Below, piece after piece: positions 24,101 through 39,100 of a DNA stretch of 64,000 nt. This stretch comes from Siphonodentalium dalli (taxonomy: Eukaryota; Mollusca; Scaphopoda; Gadilida; Siphonodentaliidae): assembly GCA_032622095.1 (NCBI GenBank), contig CP136061.1, forward strand, positions 46,137,797 through 46,201,796. The letters run 5' to 3'. Both the position numbers and the translations under genes were made by a program. Under the pieces are notes generated by a model that was given only the letters and a program-made list of their open reading frames with translations, searched no databases and was not told the origin of the DNA. The stretch's first letter is position 1, and every line of letters begins with the position of its first letter.

Positions 24101-27100
24101 TACTAAAACATCATTGATGAGTAGTTATCACATAGGAAATGTTCAGATAATAAGTTTAACACATTCTATACTAAAGCATCATTGATGAGTAGTTATCACA
24201 TAGGAAATGTTCAGATAATAAGTTTAACCCATTCTACACTAAAGCATCATTGATGAGTAGTTATCCCATAGGAAATGTTCAGCTAATAAGTTTAACCCAT
24301 TCTATACTAAAACATCATTGATGAGTAGTTATCCCATAGGAAATGTTCAGCTAATAAGTTTAACCCATTCTATACTAAAACATCATTGATGAGTAGTTAT
24401 CCCATAGGAAATGTTCAGATAATAAGTTTAACCCATTCTATACTAAAGCATCATTGATGAGTAGTTATCCCATAGGAAATGTTCAGATAATAAGTTTAAC
24501 CCATTCTATACTAAAGCATCATTGATGAGTAGTTATCCCATAGGAAATGTTCAGCTAATAAGTTTAACCCATTATATACTAAAGCATCATTGATGAGTAG
24601 TTATCCCATAGGAATTGTTCAGATAATAAGTTTAACCCTTTCTATACTAAATCATTATTGATGAGTAGTTATCCCATAGGAAATGTTCAGATAATAAGTT
24701 TAACCCATTCTATACTAAAGCATCATTGATGAGTAGTTATCACATAGGAAATGTTCAGATAATAAGTTTAACCCATTCTATACTAAAGCATCATTGATGA
24801 GTAGTTATCCCATAGGAAATGTTCAGATAATAAGTTTAACCCATGCTATACTAAAGCATCATTGATGAGTAGTTATCCCATAGGAAATGTTCAGATAATA
24901 AGTTTAACCCATTCTATACTAAAGCATCATTGATGAGTAGTTATCCCATAGGAAATGTTCAGATAATAAGTTTAACCCATTCTATACTAAAGCATCATTG
25001 ATGAGTAGTTATCCCATAGGAAATGTTCAGATAATAAGTTTAAACCTTTCTATACTAAAGCATCATTGATGAATAGTTATCCCAGTGGAAATGTTCAGAT
25101 AATAAGTTTAACCCTTTCTATACTAAAGCATCATTGATGAGTAGTTATCACATAGGAAATGTTCAGATAATAAGTTTAACCCATTCTATACTAAAGCATC
25201 ATTGATGAGTAGTTATCACATAGGAAATGTTCAGATAATAAGTTTAACCCATTCTCATTGATGAGTAGTTATCACATAGGAAATGTTCAGATAATAAGTT
25301 TAACCCATTCTCATTGATGAGTAGTTATCACATAGGAAATGTTCAGATAATAAGTTTAACCCTTTCTATACTAAAGCATCATTGATGAGTAGTTATCACA
25401 TAGGAAATGTTCAGATAATAAGTTTAACCCATTCTCATTGATGAGTAGTTATCACATAGGAAATGTTCAGATAATAAGTTTAACCCATTCTCAATGATGA
25501 GTAGTTATCACATAGGAAATGTTCAGATAATAAGTTTAACCCATTCTATACTAAAGCATCATTGATGAGTAGTTATCACATAGGAAATGTTCATATAATA
25601 AGTTTAACCCATTCTCATTGATGAGTAGTTATCACATAGGAAATGTTCAGATAATAAGTTTAACCCATTATATACTAAACCATCATTGATGAGTAGTTAT
25701 CCCATAGGAAATGTTCAGATAATAAGTTTAACCCCATTATATACTAAAGCATCATTGATGAGTAGTTATCCCATAGGAAATGTTCAGATAATAAGTTTAA
25801 CCCATTCTATACTAAAACATCATTGATGAGTAGTTATTCCATAGGAAATGTTCATATAATAAGTTTAACCCATTCTCATTGATGAGTAGTTATCACATAG
25901 GAAATGTTCAGATAATAAGTTTAACCCATTCTCATTGATGAGTAGTTATCACATAGGAAATGTTCAGATAATAAGTTTAACCCATTCTCATTGATGAGTA
26001 GTTATCACATAGGAAATGTTCAGATAATAAGTTTAACCCCTTCTCATTGATGAGTAGTTATCCAATAGGAAATGTACTGATAATAAGTTCATATGTCATT
26101 TGTTGAACTTATTATCTAAACATTTCCCTCAGTAATTCAGTGAATAAATAGGAATCTTTCTGTACTTTTATGATCTGTCATCTGCTTTTATCACCTCCAA
26201 GTCAATAATAGACCATTCCGGTGTACACTTTTTAAATGACTGGGAGAATCCATTTAGTATAGAATGGGTTAGTGTTATACTATCATGAGGATCAACATTT
26301 TATTGACAAAACTGTGTGAAATATGTCAGGGATTTTTGTACCTGTTTTGGGAAAGGGTTGCGTGCTCTTTCCATACGGGACAATTTCCACTTAACCCTTT
26401 ACCCAACAGAACGGCCCTGTGCCAATGCATTCTCTTATATATGCGAGTCGACCATAGGTCGCCTCGCATATATAAGAGAATGCATTGGCTTAACACATTA
26501 AAAATTATAAAATTGTTAAAGAATGTAAGAAAAAATGGTAAAAAGTGTTAAAAAAAGATTTTTTTTAGGCCAATGCATTCTCTTATATATGCGAGGCGAC
26601 CTATGGTCGACTCGCATATATAAGAGAATGCATTGGCACAGGGCATAACTGTAACTATCATAATGTGGTCAAGGAGCCGGTTCCAATGATATCCATATTT
26701 GTATGGTTCTATTGAGACAGACCGAAGATATTTTAGGCTGTTGAAGCTTTATTTGGCCGGTTTTGGCCGGTTTGTTGGGTAAAGGGCTAGAGGCTTATAA
26801 TTGGAGATACATGTATATAGTAACAAGCATTTTCATTGTGAAAGTCAGTGTAATCAAACTGGTTAAAGACATATTATGGACTTGTTCGGGTGCATGAAAT
26901 TGATAAGTTAGTACTCAGGCGCTATGCCAACCTGGGGAATGTAGCATTCTACTAACATCCCCTAAAATTTCAAAGAAATCGACCATTCCACTCCATCGAA
27001 ACATCATCTGAACTATGCCCAATTGTAAATATTTACGTCTCGATTCGTATGCAACTATTGACGATAATCTTCCACAAATGATTTCGCCATCGAGAGTCAT

Positions 27101-30100
27101 TGATTTTAATTAATATATAAGAATGACTGTGTGTATCATCAATTTGGATTAATATTCGTAACAAATAACTTCTTTGAGCAAGATTATTCTCAATTTCTAT
27201 TTGATCACCCTATTGGAGTGTTTCACATCACTTTAGAATCATATTTCTTAGATTGTTCAGTCCCATTGGGACCCATTTTCAGCCCTAATTATTGCGTAAA
27301 AAATCCCTGTATGTGCACTTATAATTTAAATTTTTATCAATTATTCAATTGCTGTTATTTCAGGAAGTTTACCAATCCTTGCTACCGCTATATTTTCCAA
27401 GAAACAATGTGGAAGAGATATTTGCAAGCAGTCACCTCCCCGAGGACGTGGGCGACATAAACGGAGAGCCGATCCATCCCGATAGACAGATCAGAATTAT
27501 AGATAAACCAGTGTTTGCTGCTTACAGTATGTTCATTTATTGACGATTCTCCTTAGGCCAAACATTGTCAATTTCCTGTTTCTCAGGTCCACACACATGG
27601 TACCGAAACCCTGCACATGCAACCTTTTTATTCACATTCAATCTGTCGGGGGGGAAAGTTTTAATCCTTTCATGATGGCAGCTTCCTGAATTTTTGCGAA
27701 AATCCTGTACCAATGCATTCTTTAATATATGCAATAGCCTCGCATATATAAGAGACCCATTTCCCAGTTCTGATTTCAAAGTCATTACTGTAATTGGTAA
27801 CTATGTTCAAACTTTTATTAAATACGAGATGCATTTTGATTGAAATCTCAGTAAATGCTTTGGACATATTTGATTGGGCGATTTTTTATGAAATTAATCA
27901 CATGAAATCTATCAACTAACTTTTTACAGATATCTGTTGGGGAAACAATGGCCAAGGGTAACTGAAATTGGTCCTTGAGTTTGCCAATGAGGAGGTGAAA
28001 TGCTTCATTTGTGTGTCCCCCATAAATAAAATATTAAATATTTATATGCACACTCCCATTCTTTTCAAAATATTTTGGCCAAAGAAATTGGAAATTTACT
28101 TTGCATGGCATTATATTAATAATTGGAGATCATAATATAACAATAACATTATTTTTTAGGGTATCATGGTTTCTGTTCGATTTCTGTAAAAATTTCAGTG
28201 AATATGTCTTGCAATTGTTGCCTGGATTTATGCTCTCAGGTAATTAGATCTAAATTTTCAGATGAGGGAGGAAGGTAGGCTATTTATTTATAGTTTTTCT
28301 CAAAACCTGGAAAACAAACTCAAGAAACCAAAAAAAAATATTTGACAAAGCTTTTTAACCCTTCCATGACGGGAGCTTCCTGAAATTTTGCGAAAACCCT
28401 GTGCCAATGAATTCTCTTATATATTGGAGTCTCTCATAGGGAGCCTTGCATATATAAGAGAATATATTGGCCTAACAATATTTTCCTTGATCTTGTAAGC
28501 CAGTGCATTCTCTTATATATGTGAGCTCCCATCATGAAAGGTTTAGATCTCAATTTTGTGATGAGAGAGGGAAGTAGGCTGTTTATTTATATTTTTTTCT
28601 CAAAACCTGGAAAACATTCTCTGGAAAGAAAAAAATAAAATAAATGATGAGGCTTTTTAAGAGAAAATTTCAGTGATGACGTAGGTGCCGAGAACTCAGA
28701 ATTTTTATTTACTTGACCTAATTGTCCCCCGAAATTTTTTTTGGTGGTTGTGGGTACTATTAAAATAACCGGTGTCTACGTCCTTTTGGAAAATTTCCAG
28801 ATGAGAACTTTATTTTGGCTATCAGATTGAAACCAAATTTGTTATGTCAGTTTATCAGCTCAAATCACAGGTCATGTTTGAATGTAGGTTCGATCCGCCC
28901 ATTTTTGCCAGAGTTATGACCCCTTTTCGACTTAGAATCAATAAAATCAATAAAATTAATTAATTAATTAATAAAATCAATAAAATATCTGGATGAGAAC
29001 TTTATTTTGGGCTATCGGATTGAAAGTGAATTTAGTATGTGAGCTTATCAGCTCAAAACACAGGTCAACTTCGAATATGGGTTTGGTACGCCCATTTTTG
29101 CCAGAGTTATGTGAATGTGAATTAACCCTTTACCCAACAGAACGGCCCTGTGCCAATGCATTCTCTTATATATGCGAGTCGACCATAGGTCGCCTCGCAT
29201 ATATAAGAGAATGCATTGGCTTAACACATTAATAATTATAAAATTGTTAAAGAATGTAAGAAAAAATGGTAAAAAGTGTTAAAAAAAGATTTTTTTTAGG
29301 CCAATGCATTCTCTTATATATGCGAGGCGACCTATGGTCGACTCGCATATATAAGAGAATGCATTGGCACATGGCATAACTGTAACTATCACAATGTGGT
29401 CAAGGAGCCGGTTCCAATGATATCCATATTTGTATGGTTCTATTGAGACAGACCGAAGATATTTTAGGCTGTTGAAGCTTTATTTGGCCGGTTTGTTGGG
29501 TAAAGGGTTAACCACATGAAGATACAGGTAAAGTTGAATTTGGTATGGTCTGCCCATTTTTGCTGCTGTTATGGTTCTTGTTGACATAAAATCTGACGAT
29601 TATTTACTTTACATTTAGTTATCTGATTTGTTTTTAAATTCAACTGAATCTCTTGATATTTAGTACATGATTCAAATTTTAGAAGACAAAAGGCCAAGTT
29701 TGAATTTGGTCATGGTCCGATGAATTTTGACAGAAAGAAAAAAAAAAGCTATCCTTACTAAAAAGCCACCTTTTCGGGGGACACGTGGTCGGTGACCTTT
29801 TATTTAAATTTGTATTGCAACAATTGCAATAATTATGCTATCACTATCTATTCTTTTATTATATTTTTATATAATGTGACATGCGTCTGAATTTAATGAA
29901 GTTTGTAAACTAATCTTTTTGACTGTAGGAGGGATGGGTTCTGATTTAGAGGAAACAATCGACTTGAACCGTGAATTTGCAACATCCACAGCCATTGATG
30001 TTGGCCATCATCCATTTTCTCAGATGGACGATGATGTTGACAGCTCACGTAAAGACAACTTATATGGAAAAACTGCAGAAGAAAAGAGAACAATTGAACT

Positions 30101-33100
30101 AAAACGAAAGTATGTTTTAAAAATATTTCTCAACCCTCTTATGTATAGATATTATCGCTGAGGGAGTATTTTGGTTTGTTGGGTATCCATCTTTTGGAAT
30201 CGTTCTTTTGAGTACCCAGCTTGACCGTTGTGGGTTTATGTTATAGAAATTATCACCTTTCTTTTCGTTATGGCACCGATAAAATGCAAATTTGAAGCAG
30301 GAATAACAGTTTTAAAGATGACTACCCATGTGGCATGTGATCGAATGCAAAATTTTTGTATCAAAAGGGTGCTGAAAACACAGCAAAGGTCAAGCTGGGT
30401 ACCCAAAACTCTGTTCATGAAGCTGGGTACCTAACCCATCAAAATGAGGCAACAAATACCGGTGCCAGAACAGCGGGCTAGCATCACTGAATTCACCTTC
30501 TGGGGTCCTCATTCTGCAATAATGCATAATCGAGGTGCCCAATGGGTACACATCACCATTTTCACCATCTGGGAACTTAAATCTGTGTCTATGTCGCCCA
30601 TAGCAGATGCGGCCATGCAGAATGAGATCCCCAGAGGATGAATATGGTGATGCTAGCACTCTGTGCGGGGTAGAGTCACTAAATTCACTCTCTGCGGACC
30701 TCATTCTGCAAATGTCTGGCATCATTTTTCAGGCCTGACCCCTTCAGCCATATTATTATTAACCCTTTGAGTGCCAGGGGCCGATCTCATCGGCCCTATA
30801 TCTACAAAATAAGTCTGTTAAAGAATATAAGAATAAATTACTATGGTCGACTCGCATATATAAGAGAATGCATTGGCACAGGGTATATGTGTTGATACAA
30901 AAATCGACCTGGCACTCAAAGGGTTAAAATTAATCTGGTTGTATGTATCAGTTTGATTAGAAGAGGTCAGATCGTAGGATCAAGCGAGCCGCTTACTATC
31001 CCGCGATCTGACCTTTTTACCTTGATGGGAAATACCACATTAATTCATTGTAGCAATAAAATGTTTGTTTTATGGAACATACTTAATTAAAATAACTCCA
31101 TTTTAATTATTTTCTCCCATGTTATAATCAGGAGAGAAAATTTAAATGTAGTGGTAAACAGAAACAACTGTTAATAGCTGACAACTATATTCAAATTCAT
31201 AATGCCTGCTGGTTAAACTGAGCACTGTCAAGTCTGCACAATCAGTGTAATTTATGAGAAATGAACAGCCGTTATAAACTAATTGCTTGTACCAGCCTCA
31301 ATATATATACAAAACATAACTTTTTCTGACACTCTTATTGTAACCAGTCGATTAACTATCCATACATCTTTGAATGTGTGCTTTCTGTAGGTTTGTTGGT
31401 GACTTTCTAAGGCATTTAAAAAACAAACCCACTTGCAAAACTCTTTGCCAAATGAAATTTTTGTTTGCCAAATGATTTTTTTTTTTACATTGGTAAATTT
31501 GGCAAGTGAACCCTGTGGATGGTGATCACAAAAAAGCACAGCTTGAGCACCAATTGGCAATCAGTGAATGGGTATGTAAATTTGAAAATTTACCATAATC
31601 AAGAACGGCTTGTATTAATTTTCAGGTATGAAAGGCTTGTAAAACGATCTGCAACTGAAGATCTCATCGAGTTTTCTTCCATGAGGTTTTTCTATCGATC
31701 TGGAATAGATAGACAGGGCAGACCAGTTGTTATATTTGTTGGTAAATGTCTACCTGCCCGTAACGTCAACCTTGAAAAGGTTTGTACAAAAGTGTTTTTG
31801 TGTTGTCCCTACATCCTGTTGAAACATGCAATCTGATTGGTAACAACGCCACATCCAAATTTTACCATGTCATGCAGACTTTCATTTTTAGAAAATGTAG
31901 GCGCGCAGAGTCCCGCTCGCTGGGTTTTGACCAGGTGCGCAGTTTCTATCAAGATAAAATAAACAGCGGAAATACATTCATAAATGCTGCGTAAATTGAA
32001 TTAGTTTACTCACGAATGATGTCCAGTGAATCTCTGTGATGGTTTAACACTGCTTAATCCACTATCCATAAGCACAAGTGAATGTTACACACTATGTTTT
32101 TATATTGTACATGCTCCTATATTAATTGTAATTCATAATTATTAATAAGGAATCAATTTAATACTCCGATTCCATGCTGACAAAATAAATGTCAACATCT
32201 CCGATCCCGGCCACGTGGTCTCGCTTTGATTTTCCAGGAATTTATGTGACTTCATAAGCAATACATAGAAATCGTTCAAATGTATTTTTAGCTTCGAATC
32301 ATTCAGTCTCAGATAGATAGTGCATTCGACAGGTCACACCGTGTGACCTCAAATAACTTAAACTGCCAATCATCGTGGCACGAGGACCTCACCTTTTGAT
32401 GTATGCCGACAATGAATGTTGGTTTCGGAGAATTCATTTGATATTTCGCTACAACATTCAAGCTGTTTCTTTATACTTTTACGCTCTCTGTATTTGGCCT
32501 AGGTGCGCAATCGATCGCTCGCTGGTTATCAATTTTAGCCGCGCGATGGTGCGCAAGAGCGATCGTGCGCCTCAAAAATGAAAGTCTGGTCATGTGCATG
32601 GGTTCTAAGAGATGTGAAGCATAGTCAGTATCTGGATCTTACCTAGTTACCTTAGCAAAATTGCGACATTATACTGCATTCCATTCTATTTTAATCCTTT
32701 CTATTCTGAATGGATTCTCCCATTTAGTTATAAAAGTAGACATTGGAACAGTCTGTTATTCATTTGGGTGGGTTTTCAGGTAATAACAGCAGACGTCAGA
32801 CAGAAAAACAGTAAATACAAGAGCATGATTATTCATACCCATTGGTGGGAAATGTTCAGATAATAAGTTCTATGTTTGTTGGACTCATTTTTTTGAACAT
32901 CACCTAAGGGAACTCCTCATCAATGAGTATGTAGTATAGAGAGGGTTGAGTCACATATCTCACTGAAATGAGCAAAACATATTACATGTTATTATGAAGC
33001 TCAATAAATTCAATTCAATTCAATTCAATTGAAAGAGAGCCTCAAAGTATATTTTTTAAGAATGTTCTTTAATATTCACCATTAAGGGGGAGACTCACAT

Positions 33101-36100
33101 TTTGCATAAATCCAGCCAAAAATTGTCAACAAAGAATTTCTCTGTATCTAAAAAATCTTGAATTCACATATTATCATCTTCATTGTATTTAGAGCAATTA
33201 TTAAGAGACAAAAATAAAAAACAATGGATTTGTTGAGCTACACTTGAGAGGTTGAGTTAGATTTGTAATTGCATAATATAACATCATACCCTCATATATT
33301 AGAATGAAGAATAAGGCAGTCACAATTATTCCAGCCCAATGAAAACACATGTTGATATGCAGTGTGTCCACTCAAGCAGAGAGAAATCAACTGGAATTAG
33401 GCGACAGTGTTAAGAGATATGGTAGTCAGCTTTAACTTGATTGTGAACCATTGGCCCAGAACTCATCTCAGCCCAATGTTTCATTGATCAACATTCAAAT
33501 ATAGAAAATTATTTAGGAGTAGTTGCCTTTCTAAATGAAAATAATAACTAAATTTCACGAATCAAGAATAATTAAGTCTCCTCTCATGATCTTGAGATAT
33601 GATATCATGGATATATAAACAGCACTTTTGAAAAAAATCTATTTTACAGAAGTTCTTGGTACTGAAAACAGTAAAATTTTAAATATTTTTCATGCCATAA
33701 AAGTCAAGTAAATGAGGTTATAATACCCAGTGGGCCGATGGTTCTTAAATATTGTGTGACAATAATCGCTTGTACCAAATTTTATAAAGAAATTCCTGAC
33801 AGTGACAGATTATGAGTAAATCCATTTTGAAATACCAGGAAATCTTGGCGAAATGTGCATCTGACCCTTAATGGGCAACACAACCATGATTGTTCTTCCG
33901 TCCAACTGTAAAAACCTGGAAAAACTACCTCATTTGAAAGTTGATATCTGAGCATTGAAAATGTTCTGTTTTAGGATCAAGGATTCAATACCCTTAAAAA
34001 AAGGGTATATTCTGTATTGTAATTCAATTGAGTATTTGTCACTAAAAACAAACATTCTGATTGGCCGAGAGCGGCTAACTTTCGTTTTCTATTCACCGAC
34101 ATCGGCCGCTTCAGCGTGCATCAAATCTGAATGTAGCACGGTCAAATTTCATCGGCGCAGAACGAGTAGCGAAACGAGCACACCCGCGCGTTGTCTATAG
34201 ATACCGTTCATCGGCCGCTTCAGTGTGCATCAAATCTGAATGTGACACGTTACAATTTCATCGGCGCAGAACGGAGTAGCGAAACGAGCCAACCAGCCCC
34301 ACAGGAAATGGTTACGGAGCAGTGTTCCGAGTAACGCAATGAACAAACCCAATGATTTGTGCACAGTGACAACGGCGAAATGAAAGTCTCGATTCGTGTC
34401 ATGAAAATGACTTTTTATACAGTTTTTTTGCAAATTCCTTGCTAGATCGAATTACAATGGAGATAAACGTACCCTGTTTCGTTGTACACTCTGGGATTCG
34501 AGCATGAAAACAGTTTGTGAACTCGCCGGCAAGCCAGCTCGTTCACAAACTGTTTTCATGCTCGAATCCCAGAATGTACAACTCAACAGGGTATGTTTAT
34601 CTCCTAAATAGAAAATATTTATTACTTGGGAATTGCCTGTCTCAAATGACAGGTATATAAATTTTTATTTATTTTTTTTATTTATAAAAATCTTTATTAC
34701 TTTTGGTTTGCAATAGTTTTTTTGGTCATTTTAGTCGATTACAGCTCCCTTCCATAATAGCTACTATAATTGAAATTAACCATTCACGATTCTTTCTACC
34801 CTTTGTAACGCATTGGATGATACCAGTCCTGTTGATGTGACTTTTCAAACTGAATTTTGAACTGCTGAATATGCAACGCTGTCCCCTTCCCATTTTTGAG
34901 TATACTCCCTCAATTCCACAATTAAACTGAGTTCAGTCGAATCTGCCAATCAGAATTTTAGTATGTAAACTGCTGATCAGCATCTTTGGTTTTTTAGACG
35001 TATACTGCTGGCACCTGTGTCAAGATACAGTGCAGAATGTGGTAAAAATTTGGGCTAAATCGAATGTATGGGTAAAAAGTTATAATCATGCGAAAATACC
35101 GTAGTGACAGAAGTACAAACACACACACACAGACAGGCAGGCGATGGGTTTCATATATATAGACTTTGTATATTGCAGACCATGTTGTGTGTACTTCTTT
35201 TATTCCAGGTAATGTAGTATGTACTTCTTTTATTCCAGGTCATGTTGTATGTACTTCTTATTTTCCAGGTCATGTTGTATGTACTTCGTATTATGGAGCC
35301 TATTGCGAACAAAGAATACAGCATCGTTTACTTCCACACTGATAGCAAAGCAGACAATCATCCTCCATTAGCATACCTTAGAGACATGTACGCTGTTTTA
35401 GATCAAAAGTAAGAAATCATTGTCACAGTGTTATACTGCCGTCAATTTGGCTAATTAATATCTCATGGCAGTTTGCACTCCAAATTACACTTAACAATAT
35501 TTTTCCCGGTATTGAAATAAGTCCATAAATACCTGAACTTCTTTTATACGAGCATTATATGTACCAGTAAGACGCATTGATGTCACAAACAATCCAACTT
35601 TGAACACAATGTGTGTGCCCCATACAAAAATGGTGTCATTTGTATTCATCGGAATTCTGGAATTGGAAACGGAATGTCCGGAAAAGGTATATTGCATTTT
35701 ATTCCACACCCATTGATGTGAGGCACATGTATTCAATACCATTGAATACATATTAGGGTATACTTCCGGTATGAAACCCACGTGAAATCGTTGCGGTTCT
35801 ACGAGCTCCGTTAAAAAAATGAAAAAATATTACTAACTCGGACACTATTATCTATAAAATGGAATAACTTTGGAGGAAACTATTTGTAGAATACACACAA
35901 GACAAAAAAAACTTTCAAAACAGGTTTTGACAGCGAAAAACGTACGTTTTAAGTTTGTTTGCATGAAAATAGGCTACAAGATTTCGAAAATCAAGCATGG
36001 AAACGAGATCGCGAAAAAGGGGGAAAAGAAGAAGTTGTGTATAGCTGTACTAGTTTTGAAGATATTAGTAAATGTTTTCAGCAGTTACACCAGTCTCTAG

Positions 36101-39100
36101 GTGGTCAAATCGAGACAGTGGAAATACAAGTAGCAGCTTTAAGTACAAGAGTTGAGGAAATTGAAAAATCAACAACAACAAAAGCTGTTTCAGCAGTAAA
36201 CAAAATAGAGAAAACTACTGTCACGGCGATAGAGAAAACTACTGTCCCGGCGATAGAGAAAACTACTGTCCCGGCGATAGGAAAAACTACTGTCCCGGCG
36301 ATAGGAAAAACTACTGTCCCGGCGATAGGAAAAAGGATTGGTGATCTAGAAGACAGGATTGTGACACTTGAAGAGTTACTTGAGTTGAAAATTGGTGAAC
36401 AAGGTGAAGTTACTGAAAAAATAAAAGAACTGACACTCACATCTGAAACCCTCGAGGAAAAATGTAAACTGATAGAAACTTCAAACCTTCGTCTTGACCT
36501 TTGGGGGCGAAAGTGGAATCTTATTGTGAAAGGGGTGAAAGGTTCAAACAAGGAAAATACTGAAGAGACTGTGCATAAAACTTTCCAATCCTTTGAAACA
36601 TATCTTAATATTCCGAAGGGCAGATTACGTGAGATGGGTTTAGCAGCCTGCCATAGGTTGCCAACAGGCAAACCTGGGACGCCAGACATTATCAAAAGGT
36701 TGTTAAACTTAGATGATAGAGACTTTCTGCTGGACGGAGCGAAAAAACTGAAACTAGGAACTGGATACGGTATAGCTGTGGATCTGCCAGCAAGTTTATC
36801 CAAACTTCGCGGTAAACTTTTGAAGGACAGAAATGACTTGTCTCCAGAAGAAAAGAAAAATACGAAGCTGGTGTATTCGAAAAGGGAACCATTTCTATCA
36901 CTTCAACGGAAATAAAAAACAGTATTTCCAAGCTCAGCCCTGATCTCAGGGACGTTTTTGTGTTCTTTTATGTTTCAAATACATGTATGACTCTCAGCAA
37001 TATTTAGAAATAATTTGGTGTTAAATAGTTAACACTATGTATATGTGAGCACTTCTCTGACTCCACCTGCAGGCTGAAATGTATGTTCCAAAAAAGGCAA
37101 AACTACATATATGTACCCATTTTCATCAGAGTTACAACATAATTACTTGCAAAAAATCTCCCACAGTGCATCTACTGGCTTTAATAATTTATTGCTGAGT
37201 AATTTTAAATATATGAAGATATCTACCTTGTTTTTGATGCACACAGATAAAACTATCGCACTTGCGAGTGGTAGAAGCTGTTTTTATCTTGTACAGTATA
37301 CTGTATTACTTTTATACATAGCACAAGTGTTTCGATAGATACAAAGATTCCCCAGTAGTATCAAAACTTATGTTCAAAAAGATTAGTCAGCTATATTATA
37401 AACTATATAGATGCATTTACTGGTGCTGGTGGAGTTGGGATTGTCACAATATTCCGCGACCTGATTCCCAGGTTGTCCTGGAGGTATGCACCTTTAGTAT
37501 ACATCTGGGGACAGCCTGGGAATTGGGACGCATAATTTGGTTGTTTAAGTTTAAGGAGTGCAAACAATAAGTTTTACTAGAGTTTCAAAAACTCCACTTT
37601 GAGCTTGTAGGTCATCACAGGACGGAATGGAATATCATGTGTGAGAAACACACATTTATTTCCTATGATTATTTGCATTATGCAGTAGGGAGGGGGCTAG
37701 AAAAAATGTAACTACAATTGATCATTTATGCCAAAATGCCAATTTATATTTGAAAAAATTAGATGTCGGTTAAGATAGGCGCAGTGACTAGGCTCAGATA
37801 ATGTAAAAAGAAGAGATTTCTTTAATATGTTTCGACAAAAATATTATATCAGTATCTTCATTGATACCCATTCCACACCACAATTTGAACATAGATGGAA
37901 AGCCGAATGGGGGTATGAAATGAAATTTACATCTCTAAATAGTAGCAGTAGAGGGATAGCAATAGGATTTAAGAGCACCTTCGATTTAAAAATTAACCAA
38001 GAATATTTAGACCAAAAAGGTAATTTTATTATTTTTGATATTACAATACAAAATCAAAGGCTATCGATAATCGCAGTATATGGCCCAAATAAAGAGGACC
38101 CAAATTTCTTTGAAGAAATAAAAGAAAAAGTTATAGAACTTGGCAACCTATCGACACTCTGGGTTGGTGATTGGAATGTTGTCCAAAACTATGATTTAGA
38201 CACATACAACTATAACAGACAAAACAACCCCAAAAACCAAGAGAAAGTTAAAAATATAATGAAAGAACTTGATCTGGTAGACATCTGGAGACAAAGAAAC
38301 CCAAATCGCAATAGATATACATAGTATGGTCCCAATAAAAAATGTAGTAGACTTGACTATTTCCTAATATCTAAAGATTTGGAACCCTATGTATCATCAG
38401 TGGACATAGGCACAAAATGCAAATCAGATCATTCACAAGTAAATTTAGAACTGGCTTTCAACTCTCGAAAAGAGGAAATGGAACGTGGAAATTCAATAAC
38501 TCCCTTCTCTCTGATCATATATATATGTGGAACAAATAAAAGAAACAATCATAAACATTGTGGACCAAAATACCATTGAAAACGCAGAAACCAAATATAC
38601 AGTGGATGATCAAATGTTGTGGGAAATGATTAAACTGGGAGTGCGCGGAAAAACCATTGCTTACTGTGCAAACAAAAAGAAATCTCAAATTAAGAAACAA
38701 AATGAGTTAGAACAAAAATTACTCTATATTAAGCAGAACAAATTTGATGAAACTAAAGATGAACACTTTAGGCTATCAGCTGAAAAACTAGAAAATGAAT
38801 TTTATACAATGAGACAAATACAAGTAAAAGGTTTAATGACTAGAGCAAAGGCCCAATGGTATGCAGAAGGGGAGAAAAATACAAAATATTTGCCTATTTA
38901 GAGAAAAGACACTTTACTGAGAAGCTAATCCCAAAAGTAATTCGAGAAAAAAGTAATTATCATTAACTGATAATACTGAAATTTATGAAGAACAAAGACA
39001 ATTTTATAAATTACTGTATCAAGCAGATACCGAAACAAACTGTGAAGATATACAATACAACCAATATCTAGATACCAAAAATCCTTATTTAGATACCAAA

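Noticed and set aside
23069-26090. CRISPR-like direct repeat array
   Set aside because: Continuous tandem satellite without spacers in a eukaryotic intron.
36105-36803. 232-codon minus-strand frame
   Set aside because: Antisense shadow of LINE ORF1; Val/Ile/Ser-rich because the sense codons are Lys/Glu-rich.
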